From positions 1-64,000 of the forward strand of contig CACGLL010000001.1 in assembly GCA_902573905.1 (NCBI GenBank): a stretch of DNA of 64,000 nt, read 5' to 3'. The DNA is from an uncultured Pelagibacteraceae bacterium. GTDB taxonomy: Bacteria > Pseudomonadota > Alphaproteobacteria > Pelagibacterales > Pelagibacteraceae. The notes under the pieces were generated by a model. That model ran no database searches and was not told the DNA's origin. It was given only the letters and a program-made list of their open reading frames with translations. Position 1 is the stretch's first letter; the number at the start of each line of letters is the position of its first letter. Both the position numbers and the translations under genes were made by a program. Of the stretch, positions 53,074 through 59,841 are shown in pieces.

Positions 53074-53280
53074 TTTTTTAAAAAAATTAAATAAAATTGC
53101 TTAAAAAAACATTGATATTGCTAACTTTTTATAAATATTTAAAAAAATAAAAAAATAATTAAAAAATTAAATTTTGAATCAATTTCATAAAATAATTTAT
53201 GTTTGACATGAATCTTTTAATAATTAATGTTTAATTAACAAACGAATCATTAAGATTTGTTTAATAACAAGGGAGAAAAG
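53074..53280 (+). promoter_or_regulatory. AT-rich leader of the small basic peptide gene
   Basis: The longest non-coding gap in the window, almost pure A/T at first. It holds TTGACA at 53203-53208 (consensus -35), a weak -10 TAATGT at 53225-53230, a possible stem between TTAACAAA (53235-53242) and TTTGTTTAA (53256-53264), and a strong ribosome site AAGGGAG (53269-53275) before the ATG at 53281. No other gene or RNA is evident in it. Confidence 0.45.
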
Positions 53281-53352
53281 ATGGCTAAAAGAAGAAAAAA
53301 AGCTAAAAAGAAAACTAAAAAGAAAGCAAAAAAGAGAAGAAGAAGAAGATAG
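53281..53352 (+). CDS. 23-residue polycationic peptide
   Basis: ATG at 53281 to TAG at 53350-53352. The product starts MAKRRKKAKKKTKKKAKK and ends in five Arg: 11 Lys and 7 Arg in 23 residues, no acidic residue. It is too short for usual gene finders. Support for coding comes from a strong ribosome site (AAGGGAG, five bases before the ATG), an upstream TTGACA, and a terminator 15 bases after the stop. It resembles histone-H1-like or ribosome-associated basic peptides only in composition. A role in nucleic-acid binding is inference. Confidence 0.6.
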   Translation: MAKRRKKAKKKTKKKAKKRRRRR

Positions 53353-53366
53353 TTTTCTGTTTAACT

Positions 53367-53403
53367 AAACGCCCTTTTTATTTTTTAAAGAGGGCGTTTT
53401 TTA
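53367..53403 (+). terminator. intrinsic terminator after the basic peptide gene
   Basis: AAACGCCCTTTTT (53367-53379) pairs with AAAGAGGGCGTTT (53387-53399, one G-U pair), with a 7-base loop and further T after the stem. It ends the peptide transcript and lies immediately beyond the carD stop on the other strand, so it may serve both directions; the T tract is better on the plus strand. Confidence 0.8.
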
Positions 53404-54102
53404 TTCTGCATTCTCTGAAATATTTGTTCTACCTAAAGCTTTATCCATTTTCTTTTGAACTTCTTCAGGGCTTGTTTTTAGAACTGCCTCGAACTCAGAT
53501 TTAAGCCTTTCGTACGCTTTTTCAAATAATTGTCTTTCAGAATAAGACTGATCGGCTATGATATCTGTGTTCTTATTAAGATCTTTTACCACCTCAGCTA
53601 ATTCATAGATTTTACCCGAGTTGATTTTTTGATCATACTCTTGAGCGCGTCTACTCCACATTGTTCTTTTTATTTTTGGCTTAGTTTTTAAAATAGAAAC
53701 ACATTTATTAATTTGATTAATAGAAGAAATTGGTCTTAGTTTTGATTGTTGATTTATAGGAACAGTTAAAGTTAATTTTTCTTTTTCAACAAGTATTTTA
53801 TAAAATTGAATATCGATTTCTCCAATTTTAGCTTTTTCAATAGCTGTGATTTTACCCACACCATGTTTTGGATACACCACAAAATCTTTTAAATTATAAA
53901 TACGTTTTTCTGTGGGTTGTTTTTTTATTTTTTTAATTTCTGGTTTTTCATCTTGACCAGGGATACTGTTTTTTTTATCAATTGGATTGGCTACAGATTT
54001 AGCAGAATTCTTAATTTTTTCCTTTTTTAATTTTTTAGTTTTTTTTATTTTTTTTGTTTTTTTTATTTTTTTTGTTTTTTTTACTTTTTTCTTTTTAGGC
54101 AT
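53401..54102 (-). CDS. carD: CarD-family transcription regulator with Lys-rich N-terminal tail
   Basis: RNA-polymerase-binding protein that stabilises open promoter complexes, often at rRNA genes. The CarD/CdnL Tudor-like domain begins near residue 70 with YNLKDFVVYPKHGVGKITAIEK; the helical DNA-binding half follows, including MWSRRAQEYDQKI and AYERLKSEFEAVL. At 233 residues it exceeds the usual 160-170 because of a tail of about 65 residues that begins with three KKTKK(I/L) repeats and continues Lys-rich. It is last in the order helicase-TerB-fdxA-carD, five bases after fdxA. Confidence 0.9.
   Translation of the reverse strand: MPKKKKVKKTKKIKKTKKIKKTKKLKKEKIKNSAKSVANPIDKKNSIPGQDEKPEIKKIKKQPTEKRIYNLKDFVVYPKHGVGKITAIEKAKIGEIDIQFYKILVEKEKLTLTVPINQQSKLRPISSINQINKCVSILKTKPKIKRTMWSRRAQEYDQKINSGKIYELAEVVKDLNKNTDIIADQSYSERQLFEKAYERLKSEFEAVLKTSPEEVQKKMDKALGRTNISENAE
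54028..54081 (-). repeat. three 18-base repeats in the carD tail
   Basis: Three tandem in-frame units, each encoding KKTKKI (last one KKTKKL), at 54081-54064, 54063-54046 and 54045-54028. They are nearly pure A on the coding strand, so copy number could change by replication slippage without breaking the frame. Confidence 0.75.
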
Positions 54103-54107
54103 ATTTT

Positions 54108-54449
54108 TTATTTTCCAGGTTTATCGGAGAAGTGCTTATCGTATTTATCTTTAATTTCTCTAAATTTCTCATGTTCAGCCATCGGCTCTTTTTTTTTTGA
54201 AATATTAGGCCATATTGCAGAAAACTTTTTATTAAGCAACAACCATTTTTCCATTCCTTTTACGCTTTCATCAGTGTCAGCCTTTATAGCATCAATTGGA
54301 CATTCAGGTTCGCAAACTCCACAGTCAATACATTCATCTGGATTGATCACCAACATGTTTTCACCTTCATAAAAACAGTCTACTGGACAAACCTCCACAC
54401 AGTCAGTCAGCTTACATTTTATACATTCATCTTTTACAATATATGTCAT
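54108..54449 (-). CDS. fdxA: 7Fe-type ferredoxin FdxA
   Basis: Small electron carrier with one 3Fe-4S and one 4Fe-4S cluster. The 113 residues have [18 protein letters not shown] at 9-26 and [16 protein letters not shown] near 41-56; the C-terminal helical extension containing [16 protein letters not shown] is typical of FdxA. The neighbours (carD downstream, helicase upstream) form a familiar alphaproteobacterial order. Start overlaps the TerB-like gene by four bases. Confidence 0.94.
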   Translation of the reverse strand: MTYIVKDECIKCKLTDCVEVCPVDCFYEGENMLVINPDECIDCGVCEPECPIDAIKADTDESVKGMEKWLLLNKKFSAIWPNISKKKEPMAEHEKFREIKDKYDKHFSDKPGK

Positions 54450-54835
54450 TTTGAATTAAGTAAGTTTAATTTAATTTCAGCACATTCTTTATCTGAAAAA
54501 TATATTAGCCCACAAATCCGTCTCATTAAATTAGACTCATATTGGTCTACAGTATTATCAGATATTAATACTTTCCACAGATGTTCAATAATATCCTTTT
54601 TTATTTCTAATGAATTTTGTTTTATAATATTTGTGTAATTAAGCAACTGATTAGAGTTTTTTTCTATTTCTTCAGCCTTTTTTAAAATTTCATCAGAATT
54701 TTCTTCTTTTAGATATGACTTTATAAATTCTTTAACAAGCTCTTTTTCATGGTCCGAATAATTCTCATCAATATTTGCAGCATGTACTAGCAATGCAGTT
54801 ACACCGATTACACTTTCTTTATCTAGTTTACTCAT
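54446..54835 (-). CDS. TerB-like helical protein
   Basis: A 129-residue acidic all-helical protein. [30 protein letters not shown] at the start and [24 protein letters not shown] near the end give the two internally similar acidic-metal segments of the TerB fold (COG4103 type). Function is unknown; the tellurite label is historical. It lies between helicase and fdxA, where other alphaproteobacteria commonly have an S4 RNA-binding gene. Overlaps fdxA by four bases. Confidence 0.72.
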   Translation of the reverse strand: MSKLDKESVIGVTALLVHAANIDENYSDHEKELVKEFIKSYLKEENSDEILKKAEEIEKNSNQLLNYTNIIKQNSLEIKKDIIEHLWKVLISDNTVDQYESNLMRRICGLIYFSDKECAEIKLNLLNSK

Positions 54836-54838
54836 GAG

Positions 54839-56362
54839 TTATTTAATATTTAAAGCACGAAGTTTATTAAATGGATTCTCTTTATTGTCAAACTTAAATA
54901 ATTTCTCTTTTTTCTTCTTTTCACCTTTAAAAATGTAAGTATCTTCATTTTTATCCTTTTTATAATTCATATAATTCATTAATTTTAAGAAATTTTCTCT
55001 AGAACAACCCAATAAATTCATCATACTTGCGTTAATTTTAAATTTCTTATCTTTTGTATTATCTATTATCTTAATAAATAATTTCTCTAAAATATCAATT
55101 CTTACAAAAAATTCCTTAAATTTTTCAAAACCACAAAGCAATAAGAAGTTTCTTTCTAGTTTTTTATCTATTAAGAAATTCAACCCTGACTTAGGTATTT
55201 TTTTTCCAGACAAGTTATGAAATAAACTCCATAAACTAATTCGAAATTCTACAGCTTTTGGTTTTAACATTTTAGGTAAGTAAATATGATATCTTCCTAT
55301 TTTAATCCCCATGCCCCATAATTTTTTTCTTTCTTCGGAAGGAATTAACTTTACAATTTTATCAACTTCATTTCGTTTAACTACCCCATTTTTTTCATAA
55401 AGTTGAAATACTAGCCCTCTTAGATACTGATTATTAATTTTATGTTTAGTAAGCTTAATTAAATCTCCCAAAATATCATTAATATAATTATCTAACCATT
55501 TTGCTAAAAAATTAGTCAATTTTATTTTAGATGTCTCATCTAGAGAATCGTCAGCAATTATATCAATTTCTGGATTTAAATAGCTGCTGCCTTTTTTTAA
55601 TCGAGCAATAGGATTATTTTTCCATATAATTTTATTTTCATAATTAACTGATAAATCTTTACTAATAAAAATATTTTCTACTCTTTTTATTAATTCTTTT
55701 TCAACACCTTTTCTTGCAGCTTTTTTAATTGATTTAATATCTGTATCTAAAGTTTTAGATGTAACTTCTATTAAAAATTTTAAACCTTTTAATTCACCAA
55801 TTAACTGCCCATCTATATAAATTTTATCATCTTCATTGATTTCTGTATTTAGGACTAAATCTTGTTTAAGACTACGTGAGAGAATACTAATTTTTTTATC
55901 AATAAAACTTTTAGTCAATTCATTATGTAATTTATCCGAAAGTTTATCTTCGATACTTTTTGTTAGTTGAACCCAATAATCTGAATTTTCTACCCAATTC
56001 TTTTTATTAGCAACATATGACCAAGTTCTTACATTTGATAGTCTGTGTGATAACAAATCTACATTCCCATGATCTTTTTCAAGGCCTTTTAGTTGTTCTT
56101 TCATAAAAGTACTTGGAATTCTTTTTTTTCTTGTAGAAAGAAATTGGAACACTTTATCAATAACATTAATATGTTGACCGTAAGCTTTTTTTTCAAAATC
56201 AGGTATCTGACAACATTCCCAGAGTAGTTCTAAGTTTTTATGATAAATAATGTTGTTGTCACCTTTTTTAAGAAAAAATCTTAATACACTTTCATCAAGC
56301 GAATCGTTCGTTCTTAATAAATTTTTTTTATCAGGTCTAAGCTCTAATGATGCAATTAGTTT
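54839..56362 (-). pseudogene. C-terminal part of a frameshifted SUV3-type helicase
   Basis: This frame continues the protein begun at 57300. It opens at 56362 inside a run of five A and reads KLIASLELRPDKK, then YHKNLELLWECCQIPDFEK, as expected in SUV3-like helicases, to a stop at 54839. There is no ATG, GTG or TTG until a GTG at 56152, far inside the conserved region, so it is not an independent gene. The later part holds the conserved helical domain with RLSNVRTWSYVANKKNW and the KLWGMGIKIGRYHIYLPKMLKP segment. If the shift is an error, the whole gene (54839-57300) encodes about 820 residues. Confidence 0.85.
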
Positions 56363-57300
56363 TTAGGGTTGCTAAAATTAAGGTTAGAATTTCTCCAATA
56401 AATTGATTTGGTGTCTGGTAATTGATGTTTTTCTATTTTTTCTATTTCATCTGAATTTAAAGTTTCACAATCACCTGTTGTTCCAAATCCGCCATCATTT
56501 TTATATCTCCCTGCACGGCCGGCGATTTGGGACATTTCAATTAGGTTGAGACGTCTAGTTTTTTTGCCATCAAATTTTTTTAAATTTGAGAAATAGATTT
56601 CATTTATGTCCATATTTAACCCCATGCCAATCGCATCCGTTGCAATTAAATAGTCTACGTCTCCAGATTGATACAATCCTACTTGTGAGTTTCTAGTTTT
56701 TGGACTCAAGGAACCCATAATAACTGCAGCTCCTCCTTTTTGTCTTCTTACTAATTCTGCAATCGCGTAAACTTCTTCAATTGAAAAGGCTATTATTGCA
56801 ACTTTACGATCCAAACGTGATATTTTTTTTATCCCCGAGTAACTTAATTTTGAAAACCTTTCCTTTTTCTCAAATTCTACGCCTTCGACAAGTTCACTAA
56901 TTATATTTTCCATTACTTGTGAACCTAGGAACATTGTTAATTTTGTTCCTCTAGACTCTAGCATTCTTTCAGTAAAGATGTGGCCACGTTCTCTGTCAGA
57001 ACACATTTGTATTTCGTCAATTGCAATAAAGTCGACTTCTTTATTTTTAGGCATTGACTCAACGGTACAAATGAAATAGGTAGCAGTGCTTGGGATAATT
57101 TTTTCTTCACCCGTTATTAAAGCTACTTTTTCTGCCCCGACTTTATTTACGCATTTGTCATAAACTTCTCTTGCCAGTAATCTCAAGGGTAAACCAAAAA
57201 TGCCTGAGGAAAATTCAAGCATTTTTTCTATTGCAACATAAGTTTTCCCCGTATTCGTAGGACCTAGTAATGCAATTATTCTTTGAGATTGATTAGTCAT
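56356..57300 (-). CDS. N-terminal helicase domains of a frameshifted SUV3-type RNA helicase
   Basis: DExH-type helicase related to mitochondrial SUV3 and a conserved alphaproteobacterial family. The 314 residues contain Walker A LLGPTNTGKTYVA (about 12-24), LPLRLLAREVYDK, the Walker B variant DFIAIDEIQMCSDRERGH, SATDAIGMGLNMDI-like ATDAIGMGLNMDI, and motif VI MSQIAGRAGRYKNDGGFG. The frame stops at TAA 56358-56356 just after IYWRNSNLNFSNPKN, where homologues continue. A missing A in the preceding A5 run explains the break. It heads the operon that ends in carD. Confidence 0.88.
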   Translation of the reverse strand: MTNQSQRIIALLGPTNTGKTYVAIEKMLEFSSGIFGLPLRLLAREVYDKCVNKVGAEKVALITGEEKIIPSTATYFICTVESMPKNKEVDFIAIDEIQMCSDRERGHIFTERMLESRGTKLTMFLGSQVMENIISELVEGVEFEKKERFSKLSYSGIKKISRLDRKVAIIAFSIEEVYAIAELVRRQKGGAAVIMGSLSPKTRNSQVGLYQSGDVDYLIATDAIGMGLNMDINEIYFSNLKKFDGKKTRRLNLIEMSQIAGRAGRYKNDGGFGTTGDCETLNSDEIEKIEKHQLPDTKSIYWRNSNLNFSNPKN

Positions 57301-57412
57301 TTTTTGTGTTAGAGATTTTTATTTACACTATATGTAGACCTAAGTTGAGAACAAAATAAGATTAAAACATGACCGAATCGTTTTGTCAAATGTTCCAATT
57401 TTCACAATTGAT

Positions 57413-57442
57413 TTGACTTCCAATAGGCAGTCCCCGTATAGG
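57413..57442 (+). promoter_or_regulatory. possible promoter before the aminotransferase gene
   Basis: TTGACT (57413-57418) and TATAGG (57437-57442) are 18 bases apart in the 157-base gap between the divergent helicase and aminotransferase genes. It would give a leader of roughly ten bases with no ribosome site. Nothing else is recognisable in this gap. Confidence 0.35.
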
Positions 57443-57457
57443 TAATTAAAAGTTAAA

Positions 57458-58696
57458 ATGTCATCTAAAGTAAAAAAGAAAATTCTAAAACTCAAAGAAT
57501 CCTCAACACTTGTAATTAATGAAAAGTCCAAAGAGCTAATATCCAATGGAAAGAAAGTATATCAATTTGGCTTTGGACAATCTCCATTTCCAGTTCCAGA
57601 AAAAATTGTAGAGGCTTTAAAAAAGAACGCTCATAGAAAAGAATACTTACCTATTCAAGGATTACCTGAACTAAGAGAAAATATTTCAAAGTATTTAGCA
57701 AAAAGAACAGGAAATGATTACCCAAAAGAAAATATATTAATCACACCTGGTTCGAAGGAAGCAATGTTATTGATACATATTGCTTTTAATGGTGAAATTA
57801 TAATTCCTGCCCCTGGTTGGGTTTCTTATGAACCACAAGCAGAGATAGGTTCAAATAAAGTTCACTGGTTAGAAACTACAAGAGAAAATAATTGGTTTCC
57901 AACTGGAAAAGAACTTGAAAAAAAAATCAAATCAGTTGGAAAAAATAAAAATCTAATTTTAATTCTTAATTCTCCAAACAATCCGTCGGGAGCAGTTTGT
58001 AAAAATTTAGAGGAATTAGCTAAAGTAGCAAAAAAATATAAGATAATGGTTTTGTCAGATGAAATTTATACTGATCTCACTTTTACAAATCAATATAACT
58101 CAATATCAAAATTTTATCCTGAATTGACTTTTATAACTGGCGGATTAAGTAAATGGTGTGGTGCAGGAGGTTGGAGATTAGGTTTTCTAGCTGTTCCAAA
58201 AAAATTAACAGAGTTTTTAAAAAGTTTAAAATCACTTGCTAGTGAGTCTTATTCAACAGTTAATACACCCACACAATATGCGTCTGTAGAAGCTTACGCT
58301 CATGAGCATGATCAATATAAACTTAAAGTTAGAGCAATATTAAATGCTGTTGGATATTATGTTTATAATAATCTGAAATCAAACAAGGTATTAATTGCTC
58401 CTCCACAAGGCGCTTTTTATTTGATGCCAGAATTTAAAAACAAAAAATATAAAACTTCATCAAAATTATGTGAAGTAATTTTAAACGAAACAGGTGTAGC
58501 AATGTTACCAGGATCGGACTTTGGGTTTAAACCAAGTAAAATGTTAACAAGATTAAGCTATACTGATTTTGATGGAACAGAATTTTTTAAAAACGTTACA
58601 AACTGCAAAATGATAGATGATGAGATGATTAAAAAGCATGCACCAAATGTGGTTGAAGGCGTTTCAAAATTGTCAAATTGGGTTAAAAATTTATAA
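57458..58696 (+). CDS. class I/II pyridoxal-phosphate aminotransferase
   Basis: A 412-residue PLP enzyme of the aspartate-aminotransferase superfamily. Visible are FGFGQSPFPVPEKIVEAL, YLPIQGLPELRENIS, TPGSKEAMLLIHIA, LNSPNNPSGAV, LSDEIYTDLTF, and the PLP Lys in TGGLSKWCGAGGWRLGFLAVP, with the substrate-carboxylate Arg near the end in MLTRLSYTDFDG. The Cys-Gly-Ala-Gly-Gly form after the Lys separates it from ordinary AspC. Amino acid partner is unknown. It lies alone between the divergent helicase and the TAXI gene. Confidence 0.85.
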   Translation: MSSKVKKKILKLKESSTLVINEKSKELISNGKKVYQFGFGQSPFPVPEKIVEALKKNAHRKEYLPIQGLPELRENISKYLAKRTGNDYPKENILITPGSKEAMLLIHIAFNGEIIIPAPGWVSYEPQAEIGSNKVHWLETTRENNWFPTGKELEKKIKSVGKNKNLILILNSPNNPSGAVCKNLEELAKVAKKYKIMVLSDEIYTDLTFTNQYNSISKFYPELTFITGGLSKWCGAGGWRLGFLAVPKKLTEFLKSLKSLASESYSTVNTPTQYASVEAYAHEHDQYKLKVRAILNAVGYYVYNNLKSNKVLIAPPQGAFYLMPEFKNKKYKTSSKLCEVILNETGVAMLPGSDFGFKPSKMLTRLSYTDFDGTEFFKNVTNCKMIDDEMIKKHAPNVVEGVSKLSNWVKNL

Positions 58697-58704
58697 GAAT
58701 CTCT

Positions 58705-58754
58705 TTGACCTCAATACAATAACGTAGTTAAATTCAATAATAAACAAAAGGGAG
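58705..58754 (+). promoter_or_regulatory. promoter and strong ribosome site of the TAXI gene
   Basis: TTGACC (58705-58710) and TTAAAT (58728-58733) are 17 bases apart, followed by a purine-rich AAAAGGGAG ending at 58754, five bases before the ATG at 58760. Most genes in the window lack such a ribosome site, so strong expression is likely. Confidence 0.5.
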
Positions 58755-58759
58755 AACAC

Positions 58760-59764
58760 ATGAAAAAAATGATATCAATGATTTCAGCTGTTCTAGTAAT
58801 GATAGCTTTCTCAAGCCCATTCACTTCAATAGCAAAATCAGCAGAGTTCTTTACAATAGGAACAGGCGGACCAACAGGAGTATATTTCCAAACAGGTAAC
58901 GCTATATGTAAAATGTTACATAAGTCAGCAATTAGTGCTGATCATGGTAGAAAAAAAGGTACTGCAAAAGCTTATAGATGTACTGCACCTTCAACAGGTG
59001 GTTCTAACTACAACATTGGACAAATCAAAGATGGTGAGTTTCAATTTGGTGTTGCCCAGTCTGACTGGCAGTATCATGCTTACAACGGTTCAAGCAAATG
59101 GGAAGGAAATCAGTTCAGTAATTTAAGAGCTGTATTTTCTGTTCATAATGAACCTTTCCAAATTTGGGCAAGCAAAAAATCTAAAATTAAAGATTTTAAA
59201 GGTCTAAAAGGAAAAACAGTAAACATTGGTAACCCAGGTTCTGGACAAAGAGGAACTATGGAAGAATTAATGAAAGCTATGGGAGCAGACATGAGTATGT
59301 TCAAAGCTACTACTGAACTTACTTCTTCTGAACAAGTTAAAGCTCTTTGTGATGGTAAAATAGATGCATTTGGATATTCAGTAGGATTTCCAAATGGTGC
59401 TATGGAACAAGCAGCAACTTGTAAAGCAAAAGCTAGCCCGATCAATTTAACTGGAGCACCTGTGCAAGGTTTAATTGACGGAGCTGACTATTATGCTAAA
59501 GCAGTTATCCCAGCAGGGACTTACTCAAATCAGAAAAAAGATGCTACAACTTTTGGTGTAAAAGCTACAGTTGTTACAAGCGCAGATGTTTCTGAAGAAC
59601 TTGTATACTTAGTAACAAAAGCGGTAATGGAAAACTTTGATGATTTCAGAGCTCAACATCCTGCTTTTGCTCCTTTGGAAAAGAAAAATATGATAGCTGA
59701 TGGTTTATCGGCTCCATTACATCCAGGTGCAATTAAGTACTACAAAGAAGCTGGATTAATGTAA
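58760..59764 (+). CDS. TAXI-family TRAP solute-binding protein
   Basis: Periplasmic binding protein of a TRAP transporter, 334 residues. A signal peptide spans about 1-27 (MKKMISMISAVLVMIAFS, cleaved near AKSA). The mature start FFTIGTGGPTGVYFQTGNAIC is the TAXI signature; FQFGVAQSDWQYHAYNG and INIGNPGSGQRGT-like VNIGNPGSGQRGTMEELM follow. Substrate is unknown; some relatives bind dicarboxylates or glutamate-like compounds. It has its own promoter, strong ribosome site and terminator, followed by the fused permease gene. Confidence 0.93.
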   Translation: MKKMISMISAVLVMIAFSSPFTSIAKSAEFFTIGTGGPTGVYFQTGNAICKMLHKSAISADHGRKKGTAKAYRCTAPSTGGSNYNIGQIKDGEFQFGVAQSDWQYHAYNGSSKWEGNQFSNLRAVFSVHNEPFQIWASKKSKIKDFKGLKGKTVNIGNPGSGQRGTMEELMKAMGADMSMFKATTELTSSEQVKALCDGKIDAFGYSVGFPNGAMEQAATCKAKASPINLTGAPVQGLIDGADYYAKAVIPAGTYSNQKKDATTFGVKATVVTSADVSEELVYLVTKAVMENFDDFRAQHPAFAPLEKKNMIADGLSAPLHPGAIKYYKEAGLM

Positions 59765-59784
59765 TTCAACTTTTTAGTTTAATT

Positions 59785-59819
59785 AAAAAAGGCCCAATAT
59801 TTCTTGGGCCTTTTTTTTT
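59785..59819 (+). terminator. intrinsic terminator between binding protein and permease genes
   Basis: GGCCCAA (59791-59797) pairs with TTGGGCC (59804-59810) across a 6-base loop, followed by nine T and preceded by six A that can extend the stem. It lies 27 bases after the TAXI stop and before the permease start at 59842, so it probably gives more binding protein than permease by partial read-through. Confidence 0.9.
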
Positions 59820-59841
59820 ATAATAATGTATCTTAAGTTAA

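Noticed and set aside
53235-53264. Riboswitch or structured RNA before the basic peptide gene
   Set aside because: Only a weak AT-only stem with a 13-base loop; no known aptamer pattern.
56358-56366. Programmed -1 frameshifting in the helicase gene
   Set aside because: The local T-AAA-AAC is not a proper slippery heptamer and no clear downstream stem was found; a lost A is simpler. Kept as a possibility only.
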